Positions 47,077 to 56,469 of a stretch of 59,766 nucleotides of DNA are shown here, piece by piece. How positions within the stretch are numbered: the first letter of the stretch is position 1; every line of letters starts with the position of its first letter. The DNA is taken from contig JAAUSC010000011.1 in NCBI GenBank assembly GCA_012031965.1, positions 1-59,766 on the forward strand, written 5' to 3'. This DNA is from Scytonema sp. RU_4_4. GTDB taxonomy: Bacteria > Cyanobacteriota > Cyanobacteriia > Cyanobacteriales > Nostocaceae. The notes under the pieces were generated by a model. It did not search any database. It saw nothing but the letters and a program-made list of their open reading frames with translations, and was not told the DNA's origin. The translations under genes were made by a program, and so were the position numbers.

Positions 47077-47420
47077 AAGATGCATTTGCCCTACCTAGTA
47101 ATGAACGATCGAGTTTAGAGGTAGAAGACCTGCGATTAAGATGCGTTTGCCCTAGGCTGTTGTGAAGACTCGAAGATGGAGTGTTTGGAGTACTCTGGCT
47201 GAGGCACCCGTTCAGCACAAACGCATTTTAACTAGTCTTAACAAGAAATGACACTTATAAGTTACCAAAAATTGAAACTTCATGGAAACTTATTGTTCAA
47301 CTTGTTTTGTCAAGTGATGTGAACCCAAACCCAAATCGATGTTAATAAGCAACGATTAATGCAATTTAAATCAGACCTATTAAAACTGAGATGCTCTTAT
47401 TGACAAGATACGTTTGCCGA
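47077..47420. repeat. Direct repeats AAGATGCGTTTGCC
   Basis: Copies are AAGATGCATTTGCCCTA (47077-47093), AAGATGCGTTTGCCCTA (47138-47154) and AAGATACGTTTGCCGA (47405-47420); ACAAACGCATTTT near 47217 is a partial inverse. They may be response-regulator boxes or a small dispersed repeat. Confidence 0.5.
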
Positions 47421-47462
47421 GGTCGCTTGTTTGAGTGACGTCATTCCTCTTTCAATTTGTTC

Positions 47463-48785
47463 CTATTGCAAAGGTAAATGCACAAGGAAACGGCTACCAA
47501 CGCCTAGCTGGCTATTGACTGTGATTTCTCCGCCATGTTGTTTGGCGATCGTTTGAGCGATCGCTAATCCTAATCCAAAGCCGTCTTCTTGAGACCGTGC
47601 TTGCTCCGCTCGCCAGAAACGCTGGAAAATAAACGCCAAGTATTTAGTTGGAATGCCAATTCCAGTATCCTCTATAGAAACCATAACACTCTGTTTAGAT
47701 TTATACATAGCAAGAGTGATTTTTCCCTGTATACCTGTATACTTCACGGCATTCTCTAAGAGGTTAGAAAACAAACGTTCTAGTTGATCTCGATTACCCT
47801 TGATAACAACATCAGTCAGTAACTGATCCCGCAAATGAATCCCCTTGGCTTGAGCTTGAGGCTCAAAGCGTTCCACCAAAATGTGTAGCAATTGATCGAT
47901 GCAGACAGTGTTCTCTTGGCGTTTACTCATTGTTGGAAGATAAGCAGCATCCGTCTGAGCCAGAAAAAGCACATCATCAATTAAACGTCTCATCTGCTCG
48001 GTTGCATCAGTGATGATTGCCAGTTTCTTCACATCTGACGGTTTGAGTTCATCTACATGGCTGAGCATGATTTCGGTGGCAATGCTAATCCTCGTTAGGG
48101 GATTGCGTAGTTCGTGAGCAGCGTCGGAGGCAAATCGGGTTAGTCGCTGAAAGCTCAGTCTCATGGGCTGCACAGCTTGTCGTGTCAGATATAAACTGCT
48201 AATGCTAGCGAGCAGCAAAGCGATGAGTCCTCCTAACCCTAGTCCCAGTTGCAGTTGATTCAACCAGGCTTCCAGTCGCTGGATAGATTGGCTAGCCCGC
48301 AAGTAACCTTGTAGTTGCAGTGTTTTTTTATCTGGTGCATGGGCATACACTGCGATTGTCATTATCCGAATCTGATCTTGATATTCAACGACTGGAGAAC
48401 CCCCAACCTGTGAAGACTGTAAGTTTTTGGCTAGGGGAATTGTTGGAAAATAGCTCCCTTCTCGAGCCAGGAGTTTACCATCAGCGCTGAACCATTCCAA
48501 GCTTTGGTCTTGGTTAGAAAAAAGATCATGCCAGGGAAGGTCTCTATTCAAGCTTTGGCGTCCTTCAGTTTTAACGGTATCCAGACTATGAGCTGCCGCT
48601 TGAACTAAAGTCAGGAGTTGACTGTGTAACTGTTGATTACGACTTTGGTAGAAAAAGATGTACACCGTTACTGCAGAAATACCGACAATAGCGGTCATTG
48701 CCATCATATAAGCCAGCAGTAAACGCCAGTGAATATTTTGAAAGGTCTGACTAGGGGTTCGCTTTAAGACGGTAACCCAAGCCAT
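47463..48785 (-). CDS. Sensor histidine kinase
   Basis: About 440 residues. There are two membrane helices (LLLAYMMAMTAIVGISAVTV and LGLGGLIALLLASISSLYLT) flanking a periplasmic sensor of roughly 140 residues. The H-box FASDAAHELRNPLTRIS has the phosphorylated His, followed by N-box LFSNLLENAVKY, G1 VSIEDTGIGIP and G2 GFGLGLAIA. It phosphorylates the response regulator encoded just upstream; the reading frames overlap. An ATG at 48806 and one at 48785 are both possible starts, so the overlap is 35 or 56 bp. The ligand is unknown. The architecture is like RppB/NrsS-type kinases. Confidence 0.88.
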   Translation of the reverse strand: MAWVTVLKRTPSQTFQNIHWRLLLAYMMAMTAIVGISAVTVYIFFYQSRNQQLHSQLLTLVQAAAHSLDTVKTEGRQSLNRDLPWHDLFSNQDQSLEWFSADGKLLAREGSYFPTIPLAKNLQSSQVGGSPVVEYQDQIRIMTIAVYAHAPDKKTLQLQGYLRASQSIQRLEAWLNQLQLGLGLGGLIALLLASISSLYLTRQAVQPMRLSFQRLTRFASDAAHELRNPLTRISIATEIMLSHVDELKPSDVKKLAIITDATEQMRRLIDDVLFLAQTDAAYLPTMSKRQENTVCIDQLLHILVERFEPQAQAKGIHLRDQLLTDVVIKGNRDQLERLFSNLLENAVKYTGIQGKITLAMYKSKQSVMVSIEDTGIGIPTKYLAFIFQRFWRAEQARSQEDGFGLGLAIAQTIAKQHGGEITVNSQLGVGSRFLVHLPLQ

Positions 48786-49428
48786 ACACTGTTTCAATAA
48801 AGTCATCAACAGCTCCAACCCCTTTTAGTTTTTGTCTCAAACGTTTAATGAGAGCTTTGATAGCATCTTCTTCTGGAGGTTCGTCAAAAGACCAAAGATT
48901 TTCCATAATCTCACTACGGCTCAGCACACGGCTACCGTGGCGCAAGAAAAGCTCCAGCAACCGATACTCCTTGGGAGTCAGTTTCAGAGATTGCTCTTTG
49001 TAATTTGCCTCGGTAGTGTTAGGGTCAAGACACAAATTTCCCCACTTCAGCACAGGTGGTAAAGAAGGGATTCCTCGACGCAGCAACGCTCGAATACGAG
49101 CGAGTAGCTCTTGCAGTTTGTAAGGTTTTGCAACGTAATCATCTGCGCCTGCATCTAGCCCAGCAACCTGCTCTGAGGTGCTAGCACAGGCAGTCAGCAT
49201 GAGAATCGGCATATGATATTTCTGAGAGCGTAATTGATGACAAAGATTAATGCCATCTAGCCTTGGAAGCGTCACATCTAGCATGAGTAGATCATAATTA
49301 AATGTCTTCACAAAGTCCAATGCTTTGTGACCATCACCCGCAATATCAACGACATAATGCTGCTCAGTGAGAGCCTCTTCAAGAAGTTCAGTAATGTGCT
49401 GATCATCATCAACTAATAAAAGTCTCAT
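48751..49428 (-). CDS. OmpR-family response regulator
   Basis: 225 residues from the ATG at 49428 (MRLLLVDDDQHITELL), preferred over the GTG at 49437. The receiver domain has the DDD acidic pocket, the phosphorylated Asp in LLMLDVTLPRLDG, Thr in MLTACAS and Lys in VAKPYK. The C-terminal winged helix (SLKLTPKEYRLLELFLRHG, EDAIKALIKRLRQKLKG, IETVYGLGYRL) binds DNA. It is co-transcribed with the downstream kinase. Likely targets include the neighbouring protease genes, whose upstream region has inverted and direct repeats; this is inference. Confidence 0.92.
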   Translation of the reverse strand: MRLLLVDDDQHITELLEEALTEQHYVVDIAGDGHKALDFVKTFNYDLLMLDVTLPRLDGINLCHQLRSQKYHMPILMLTACASTSEQVAGLDAGADDYVAKPYKLQELLARIRALLRRGIPSLPPVLKWGNLCLDPNTTEANYKEQSLKLTPKEYRLLELFLRHGSRVLSRSEIMENLWSFDEPPEEDAIKALIKRLRQKLKGVGAVDDFIETVYGLGYRLKANP

Positions 49429-50834
49429 AGCAGTCACTTAATCGGAATATCAACAGTGGTCATTAACGAGAGATTGTCGGACTAAATTTCAGAAATTGAT
49501 CTCTTTCTCTTCTTCTCATCATCTTTAGTCTAATACACAAGCTTTTTACTTTAAAACAGGAGAAATTTAGATATTTCTCAACACAACAAAGCTCAGAGAT
49601 ATTCCAACTAACCGCGTTAAGAAACTTGAAAATTGCCAGCAAACGGTAGGTTATTTTAGAAAGCCAAAACAAAAATGTAAAGAAAAAGGCGGCTTTTTGA
49701 ACACCCGATTCACATCTACAACTATGAAGTATCAATTATTACAAGCTGAAAAGCTAGCATTGTGTATTTGTAGATGTACCTACCTAGCCTTCAAACTTAA
49801 AAACCAAGAACTACGCAATTGTTTACAAAACTTCACAATTGAAGGCTGAAGGATTGCGAAGTGAAGTTTGAAGAGAACATATACAAAACCAATTAGATTG
49901 CACTGCCTAAATTATTAAGTTTTGTAACAAAATGCCTAACTTCTGACTGACCAGTCTGAATAACAGACAGAGGTTCTTAAAGTCAAACGCAGCGAATATG
50001 ACGTTGCCATTTTTAACACTGTTAACATGGAGGGCATTAGACATTTCAGAAAATTGTCAATACGGCTCTGTTACTGCTTGTCCAATGTGATTGCGTGTCC
50101 CTTGCGCGTGTCCCGGAAGGGACTCAGCGTACTACCCTTGCGACCATCACCTGGCTTAAAAATCAGCTCGTTTTTACGGTAAAATTTTTGAGATGTTTCT
50201 AGTTATGAATCTGGAGGTTACCGAAACGCCAGATTCCACAAACATCAAAAGCTAGACCCTGCAAAGGCCAAAGCTTAAAGACTGGTTATTCCCTACAAAC
50301 TGCCTTATCATCAATGATTACTTATGGTTCATCCATTTTTTTTAGAGTTAGGAAAATTGAGAAATCTAGTTTTCATCAGGGTTTGAGACCTGTGATTCAG
50401 AGTACATTTGTACTATAAAATGCCTTTAGGCTTGGAAGCGAAAACGCGATATGCCAAGGCGCGTCTCTTACTCCACGCGATCCCTGTGTGAAGTAAATGC
50501 TGAAACCTTGATTTTTTTGTTGCCCACTTTTTCTAAGTCCCTAAGAAATGAGCGAACCAGGAGTGATTATGGAGATTTCTAAATTATGTCTACGCAATAG
50601 GGTTTGGTAAAGTTTCACTCTCAATTCATGTGGAACTTGTAAGTTTTTAGTCTGAAAGGGGTGATGAGTGCAATGGTTTGAAACTTCTGGAGTTATGAAA
50701 GATATTCTCTAGTAGGAGATGTACTGGATTTACTCAGACAAATGACACTTCACTAGGCTAAAAATAGCATCTGCCATTGAAGTCCTGATGTTGAAATGTA
50801 CTACGCCGTTCTAGAGGAAGCAAGGAGAATTTAG
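49429..50834. other. Long intergenic region without a recognisable gene
   Basis: About 1.4 kb between the divergent response-regulator and sigma-like genes. It holds a GTCCCTT/AAGGGAC hairpin at 50097-50123 within a GC-rich repeat (50090-50150), and another GC-rich repeat near 50440-50490. A 90-codon open frame at 49463-49735 (minus) looks like noise. CAAGGAG at 50821-50827 is the ribosome-binding site for the next gene. Confidence 0.45.
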
Positions 50835-51568
50835 ATGGTGAATGAGTGCTTAAAGGGTCCTTCACCGAATGAGAATCTGGATCAGCTCGATCAGCGACTT
50901 CAACAGCACGCCAAAGAAATTCAACAATGTCCGCCCCTAAGTCCGGAGAGACAGCTAGCGCTCAATCGGCTAGTTAATGAAATTTTGAAATCGGGCAGGT
51001 TAGGTCGTCCCCAAAGACAGTTATGGTCTCCTAGTCTTTACGAAGATATTTACAACGAAGCTCTCCAAAAAACCTTGCTTGAGATTTGCCAGAAAATTGA
51101 CAGTTACAATCCAGAACACCCTGTATTAGCGTGGGTTAATTTTCGTTTGAACTTTCAATTTATTGATGTCGTTAATGACTACAGAAAGCAAGGAATCACA
51201 CAAATCCCGAAATCAGATAAGACGGAACAGATTGCTCACCTTCCATCGTTGGATGACTTAGACAACTCGTCTCGGTAAAGGATACACTTTCTACAACTCA
51301 ACTTTTGCAACAGTTTCTTGAAGACGATCCGGAGAATCTTCTCCGAAAACCAAGGCTTAGAGAATGTCCAGAGGTTACCTTCCAGTCACTGGCGTGGGCT
51401 AGATTCGTTGAAGGTCAGACCTGGTTAGAAATTGCGACAAAGCTAAGTGTTTCTGTTCAAACACTATGTTCTTTTTTTAATCGTCAGTTGAAAGCATTGA
51501 CGCCCTATTTCAGAAAATACCTAAAAGATATATATTATGTAGAGATGACGAATGAGCCCAACCATTGA
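50835..51568 (+). pseudogene. Sigma-70-like regulatory protein, broken by one frameshift
   Basis: Two frames make one protein of about 243 residues. The first (50835-51278) starts MVNECLKGPSPNENL and ends DDLDNSSR. The second resumes as LVSVKDTLSTTQLLQQ and ends at 51568. One extra base (a C after AAC near 51265) would join them. The N-terminal half has YEDIYNEALQKTLLEICQKI and PVLAWVNFRLNFQFID, like sigma region 2. The C-terminal half has a region-4-like helix-turn-helix, GQTWLEIATKLSVSVQTLCS. In cyanobacteria this protein usually precedes DUF1822 and CHASE2 genes, as here: the DUF1822 gene overlaps its end by 17 bp. It may be a transcription regulator of that set. Confidence 0.68.
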
Positions 51569-52499
51569 GCCTTTGATTTTTACAGTGCCGCTATCTTTTG
51601 AGGCGCATACCCTCGCCCAACAGTATCAAAAACAGCAATTCCTACTTCTAAAAGCAAAACAAGTTTATCTCAATACCTTAGCAGTTTACGCTGTGGATTT
51701 TTACCTCCGTTGTTTGGGATTTGAAGTGGATGCAGACCAGAATGATAGCCACAATCCAATAATTATGAAAATGATGGATGTTGCGGATCTATGGGTCAAA
51801 CGGCTAGGCAGACTAGAATGTCGTCCAGTTCTGCCAGATGCACGAGTTTGTCAGATTCCGCCGGATGTGTGGTCAGACCGAGTTGGCTATGTGGCTGTGC
51901 AAATGAGCCAGACGCTAAAGGAGGCGACGCTGCTGGGATTTACTCAAACAGCAATGGCGGAGGTGCCCCTTAGCCAGCTACGATCCCTCTCAGATTTTCC
52001 AGCGTACCTTCATCAGCTTCAGCAAGCTCCATCAACGGCTTCACCTACTGACTCGGTGGTGAACCTGAGAAGGTGGCTTGAGGGCGTTTTTGAGACAGGT
52101 TGGCAAACTATAGAAGCGGTTCTAGGTATTGAGAAACTGCATTTGGTCTCGGTTAGGAGTATGACTCAGTTGAAGACTGAGATTAAGCGGGCTAAGTTAA
52201 TTAATTTTGGGATGCAGCTTGGTGATCAAGCGGTGGTGCTGTCGCTTGCGGTTGGCGCAAATATCAATGAGACAGTCAATGTCTTGGTGCAACTCTATCC
52301 GGATCCTGACAGTCTTCGTCTGCCGTCGAGTCTGAAACTGGTGATGTTTTCTGAGTTTGGAGAAATGCTACAGGAGGTTTGTTCCAGAGGACATGATAAC
52401 TATATTCAGCTCAGACCTTTTACGGGAGCGCCTGGAGACTGCTTCACGATCCAAGTTGCTTTTAATAATGTTAGTGTAACTGAGGATTTTGTTCTCTAA
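51552..52499 (+). CDS. DUF1822 family protein
   Basis: 315 residues, soluble, no membrane segment. It has the DUF1822 pattern: LAQQYQKQQFLLLKAKQVYL, LAVYAVDFYLRCLGFEVD, VADLWVKRLGRLECRPVLPD, then the C-terminal beta region AKLINFGMQLGDQAVVLSLA, IQLRPFTGAPGDCFTIQVA. The biochemical role is unknown. It lies between the sigma-like gene (17 bp overlap) and the CHAT-CHASE2 gene (20 bp gap), so the set is one operon. Confidence 0.85.
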   Translation: MSPTIEPLIFTVPLSFEAHTLAQQYQKQQFLLLKAKQVYLNTLAVYAVDFYLRCLGFEVDADQNDSHNPIIMKMMDVADLWVKRLGRLECRPVLPDARVCQIPPDVWSDRVGYVAVQMSQTLKEATLLGFTQTAMAEVPLSQLRSLSDFPAYLHQLQQAPSTASPTDSVVNLRRWLEGVFETGWQTIEAVLGIEKLHLVSVRSMTQLKTEIKRAKLINFGMQLGDQAVVLSLAVGANINETVNVLVQLYPDPDSLRLPSSLKLVMFSEFGEMLQEVCSRGHDNYIQLRPFTGAPGDCFTIQVAFNNVSVTEDFVL

Positions 52500-52519
52500 C
52501 TGCTTGTAGACTGATAAGA

Positions 52520-54865
52520 ATGAGTAAGTTAGTTGTCATCAACCTCGGTTCAGGTGATTTGCAAAGCGGCTGTCCCAATGTCACAGCTCAAATTTCGCAA
52601 GGAGTTATTTATCGCTATCCGACGAAATGTACAGGCAGTTTGCCCCCAGCCCCGGAGATTGATCAAACCTATCGGCACTGGCAACTTCTGTATCGAGAGT
52701 TCTATCGAGAGCGAAGCGCACCTCCTACTCGTGCAATCACTATTGAACCGAGCGGTGTCACTCACTTTTCTGAGCTTGAGTTCACTGACTTATCCCAACG
52801 GTTAAAACTCCAGTTCAACGCCTGGCTCAACTCGGAATCGTTTCTCCCGATTGATCGCAAATTAAGTAGAGAGCTAGATCCATCGGATGAAGTTCGAGTG
52901 ATTATTGAAACGAACGACGGTTCTCTGCGACGACTCCCATGGCATTTGTGGAACTTCTTTGAGGATTACCCCCAGGCAGAAGTTGCCTTGAGTGTTCAAG
53001 AGTATGGGCGAGTCAAACCCCAATCTCAAACTCCCGTCGGTACCATCAGAATCTTAGCTATTTTGGGAAATCGTGATGGCATTGATCTCCAGGCAGATCG
53101 GAAATTGCTAGAAGCGGTGCCAAGTGCTGTACCGATGTTTCTCGAAGAGCCGCATCACTGGGAGTTAGATGAGCATCTTTGGGATCAACAAGGCTGGGAT
53201 ATCTTATTTTTTGCCGGACATAGTCAAACTGAGGAGGATACAGGTCGGATTTACATTAATCCAACCGACAGCTTGACGATAAACCAATTAAGAAATGCCC
53301 TCAAAAAAGCCATTAGTCGCGGTTTGAAGCTCGTCATTTTCAATTCTTGTGATGGCTTAGGTTTGGCACAGTCCCTAGCAGATCTGCACATTCCGCAAAT
53401 GATTGTCATGCGAGAACTGGTGCCGGATAGGGTTGCTCAAGAATTTTTCAGGCATTTTCTGACCGCCTTTTCAGGGGGTCAGTCTTTGTATGTTGCGGTT
53501 CGGGAGGCACGAGAAAAGCTAGAAAAACTAGAAGATGACTATCCTTGTGCAACCTGGTTGCCCGTGGTTTGCCAGAATCCTAGCGAAGAGCCGATAACCT
53601 GGCAAACGTTGCGCGGTTCCTTAGCAGTTGATCGCGTGCTCTGGACTCGCAAAGACTGTCTCCAAGCCTTAGTTTTGGTAAGTGTGATGGTCACCGCGTT
53701 CGTAATTGGGGTGCGGCAGCTAGGAGTCTTGCAGAACTGGGAGTTGCAGGCGTTCGATACACTGATGAGGATTCGACCCGCCGAAAAGCCCGATCCACGC
53801 CTTTTGATCGTAACTATAACTGAAAAAGACGTTCAGAACCAGATTCCGCAGCAAAGACGAGGGTCATCGCTCTCCGATGTGAAACTAGCTGAACTTCTGA
53901 AGAAACTCCAGCAGTATCAGCCGCGAGTCATCGGCTTAGATATCTATCGCGATTTTCCCGTCACTCAGAACCATAAAGACCTGAAAACCCATCTCCAACA
54001 GAATGAGAATTTTATTGCGATCTGCGAAGTTGGGGATACCAGCGAGCATCCCGGTACCAGACCTCCTCCCGGCATTTCAGACGAGCGCCTGAGCTTTAGT
54101 GACTTTCCGATCGATCCGGATGGGATCGTGCGTCGCCAACTGTTGGCGATGGCTCCGAACCCGAATTCACTTTGTGTGACGGACACATCCTTTAGTTTTC
54201 GAGTGGCTCAATCGTATCTTGCTGCCAAGGGCATTGATGCTAAAAGAAACTTGGAAGGAGACTTGCAAATTGGGCGCACCATTTTTAAGCGGCTCGAACC
54301 CGATACTGGCGGCTACCAAAAGTTAGATGCCTTGGGGTACCAAGTCTTGCTCAATTACCGCTCGGCGGATTCTGTGGCAGAGCAAGTCACACTCACAGAG
54401 CTCTTAGAAAATGCGCCGGACGCTAAACTTTCCAATTTAATTAAAGATCGCATTGTCCTGGTTGGTACAACAGCCCTTAGCTTTAAAGATTATTCTCCGA
54501 CACCCTATAGTTCAGGACAGGAATCTGAGCAAATGCCGGGAGTGGTTATTCACGCACACATGGTGAGTCAGATCCTGAGTGTTGTGCTGGATCAACGCCC
54601 CTTGCTGTGGTGGATCTCGCCGTGGGGAATAACGCTCTGGGTTTGGGGATGGTCTTTGGTTGGAGGTATACTGGTATTGTACGTCCGAACGCCTCTCCAT
54701 CTGGGACTGGCAAGCGGTGCTGCACTCGGAATCTTATCTGGTGTCTGCTTCCTCCTTTTGCTTAAGGGGGGGTGGGTACCGTTAATCCCAGCTGCATTAA
54801 GTTTAGCCGCAACAGGGGGCAGTGTGGTGGCTTACACCACATACCATAACCGACACTTGCACTAA
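52520..54865 (+). CDS. CHAT-CHASE2 membrane protein
   Basis: 781 residues. Residues about 30-360 are a CHAT-type caspase-like domain: WDILFFAGHSQTEEDTG has the catalytic His, VIFNSCDGLGLA the Cys, and QEFFRHFLTAFSGGQSLYVA follows. A first membrane helix near 385 (ALVLVSVMVTAFVIGVRQLG) is followed by an extracytoplasmic CHASE2 sensor (WELQAFDTLMRIRPAEKPDP to about 690) and three C-terminal helices (WWISPWGITLWVWGWSL and on). There is no kinase or cyclase output, so the CHAT domain may be the output of the sensor: a ligand outside controls a cytosolic protease inside. Confidence 0.88.
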   Translation: MSKLVVINLGSGDLQSGCPNVTAQISQGVIYRYPTKCTGSLPPAPEIDQTYRHWQLLYREFYRERSAPPTRAITIEPSGVTHFSELEFTDLSQRLKLQFNAWLNSESFLPIDRKLSRELDPSDEVRVIIETNDGSLRRLPWHLWNFFEDYPQAEVALSVQEYGRVKPQSQTPVGTIRILAILGNRDGIDLQADRKLLEAVPSAVPMFLEEPHHWELDEHLWDQQGWDILFFAGHSQTEEDTGRIYINPTDSLTINQLRNALKKAISRGLKLVIFNSCDGLGLAQSLADLHIPQMIVMRELVPDRVAQEFFRHFLTAFSGGQSLYVAVREAREKLEKLEDDYPCATWLPVVCQNPSEEPITWQTLRGSLAVDRVLWTRKDCLQALVLVSVMVTAFVIGVRQLGVLQNWELQAFDTLMRIRPAEKPDPRLLIVTITEKDVQNQIPQQRRGSSLSDVKLAELLKKLQQYQPRVIGLDIYRDFPVTQNHKDLKTHLQQNENFIAICEVGDTSEHPGTRPPPGISDERLSFSDFPIDPDGIVRRQLLAMAPNPNSLCVTDTSFSFRVAQSYLAAKGIDAKRNLEGDLQIGRTIFKRLEPDTGGYQKLDALGYQVLLNYRSADSVAEQVTLTELLENAPDAKLSNLIKDRIVLVGTTALSFKDYSPTPYSSGQESEQMPGVVIHAHMVSQILSVVLDQRPLLWWISPWGITLWVWGWSLVGGILVLYVRTPLHLGLASGAALGILSGVCFLLLLKGGWVPLIPAALSLAATGGSVVAYTTYHNRHLH

Positions 54866-54883
54866 ACACGAGAATATTGAGTC

Positions 54884-55687
54884 ATGACTAAGAGGATGTT
54901 GCATTTCGGTAAAATGATTATGATTGGGGCGATCGCGCAGTGTATGCTAGGCGAATTCGCTTTAGCATCGGCTAGTTCCATTCATCCCCCCTCACCAGCA
55001 AGGATAGACTCTGCCAAACCTGTTAAGGCTCTTCCCAATCAAAAACGATCACGCTTCAATCGGCTGGACTTTTCAGATCTCGGCAGACCTCGAAAACGTA
55101 GAGGAGGCGGAAGCCGTGGCTCCTGTCTGGTTGCGAATAAGCCACCGCTGATTGCTTTAGTACCCAATATAGGTGCGGGGCTAACTGTGACCGAGTCTCC
55201 CACCTTCTGGTTTTATGTTCCGTACACGCTCACGTCCGACTATTCAGTTGAGTTTGTGCTCAAGGATAATCAAGACAATACTGTATACAAAAACAAGTTT
55301 TCAGGAAAAGGAACTTCAGAGGGTATCGTCAATCTGCGCCTACCATCAACCATCTCACTAGAGGCTGGTAAGGATTACGATTGGTACTTCCTAATTTATT
55401 GCGATGCCCAAAACCAGGATAAGTTTGTTTACGTCAATGGTTCAGTTCGACGAGTGGAACACCCTGATTTAAAGAGACAATTAACGTCAACCTCCGATCA
55501 AGATCGCATAGCTTGGTATAAGGCTGAAGGCATTTGGTATGAGGCTCTGACCGTGATGGCTGAACGCGTGAGCGTTTCTCCGCAGGATGATAAAATTCGC
55601 CAAGATTGGACAGACTTGTTGCAGTCTGTAGGCTTGGAAGAAGTCGCCTCAGAACCCTTTGTTTCATGCTGTGTTCCTGGGAAGTAA
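54884..55687 (+). CDS. DUF928 family exported protein
   Basis: 267 residues. A signal peptide (FGKMIMIGAIAQCMLGEFAL, cleavage near ASA) precedes a basic low-complexity region (RPRKRRGGGSRGS) and the DUF928 domain: LVANKPPLIALVPNIGAG, ESPTFWFYVPYTL, VEFVLKDNQDNTVY, WYFLIYCDAQN, and the C-terminal ARYKAEGIWYEALT-type helix (WYKAEGIWYEALTVMAERV). It is periplasmic. The function is unknown. It follows the CHAT-CHASE2 gene by 18 bp and ends the operon. Confidence 0.87.
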   Translation: MTKRMLHFGKMIMIGAIAQCMLGEFALASASSIHPPSPARIDSAKPVKALPNQKRSRFNRLDFSDLGRPRKRRGGGSRGSCLVANKPPLIALVPNIGAGLTVTESPTFWFYVPYTLTSDYSVEFVLKDNQDNTVYKNKFSGKGTSEGIVNLRLPSTISLEAGKDYDWYFLIYCDAQNQDKFVYVNGSVRRVEHPDLKRQLTSTSDQDRIAWYKAEGIWYEALTVMAERVSVSPQDDKIRQDWTDLLQSVGLEEVASEPFVSCCVPGK

Positions 55688-55888
55688 GTACGCTGCTTGA
55701 CGAAAAGCTTTTATTCTGGCAAAAACATGCATAACGGTAGATGAGCGTTGGTGGTACTTTTCTCATCTTCCACCTGAAGGGGTACTTGTTCTAGTGGCAA
55801 GCATCCCTTCATTTTTTATACTTGCAGCATTCGCCGCGATCGCCTAGTAAAGAATTATTTTTACGGATGGATAGCCGGGAAATGGGGC

Positions 55889-56077
55889 TTACGCGAAAAA
55901 AGTTAATAGAACATCACTCTCCCCGCTATCACAAATCCATACATCCACCCCTTGATTCTTGAACCACAACCATTTATCTCTAGCCATTTTTAATTCTATA
56001 TTTCGATAGAAATACCGTTCATTTACTATCAAATCCACTCTCTCCGCACATAAACTACACGAAACGTATTGTTTCAT
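55889..56077 (-). CDS. Small CxxC protein of unknown function
   Basis: 62 residues. It begins MKQYVSCSLCAERVDLIVNE, with one CxxC, and has a basic middle and acidic end. The strong ribosome-binding sequence GGAGGAG is 5 bases before the ATG. This supports expression, while the size and lack of a known family leave it unproven. It is separated from both neighbours. Confidence 0.45.
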   Translation of the reverse strand: MKQYVSCSLCAERVDLIVNERYFYRNIELKMARDKWLWFKNQGVDVWICDSGESDVLLTFFA

Positions 56078-56469
56078 GTTTCTCCTCCAAATAAAAGAAA
56101 ATCCCTTTTAAATAAAGGGGTGTACACTTGGGGTTAGTGATTCCATATAGATTAAACACAAAGTCGTAACAATCCCGTGATATAAAAACCCTTCCAGACG
56201 GATTGGAAGGGTGCAGGCTCCCCAAGGAGTAACTGATTTTCTAGGGATATTACTGCTTTGATATTTTGATATTAAGCTGTAAATCGGGACAATCTTGGGA
56301 CATACCAAATGAATTATGCTGTCTCAAGTTTGTTACAGTAGGCGTGTGATGAGTCAGTACCGTTTTAACCTCATTCAACAGTGGTTGAAAGTATTTCTTA
56401 TTCTTCAATGATCTCTCGGCTTCCCAAGACCAATTGCCCTTGTCAGCGAGTGAGAAAAGCTGTTAACAA
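56078..56469. other. Intergenic region with a strong hairpin
   Basis: About 390 bp. CCCTTCCA (56189-56196) and TGGAAGGG (56204-56211) form a perfect 8-bp hairpin, followed by GTGCAGGCTCCCCAAGGAG. This is compact enough for a terminator or small structured RNA, but no RNA family is recognised and there is no T run. Open frames across it are not credible. Confidence 0.45.

Larger units (their letters stand above)
46717..47462. other. Regulatory-looking intergenic region upstream of the metalloproteases
   Basis: About 750 bp with no ORF that I trust. It holds the inverted repeats at 46902-46957 and three direct repeats AAGATGCGTTTGCC-like at 47077, 47138 and 47405, with a possible inverse copy near 47216. 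The histidine kinase gene ends at its right edge. Confidence 0.45.

Noticed and set aside
49463-49735. 90-codon open frame upstream of the response regulator
   Set aside because: Composition is AT-driven with Lys/Phe/Leu runs, with no ribosome-binding site or domain; probably noise.
56108-56308. 66-codon open frame over the hairpin at 56189
   Set aside because: It runs through a perfect hairpin and simple repeats with no ribosome-binding site.
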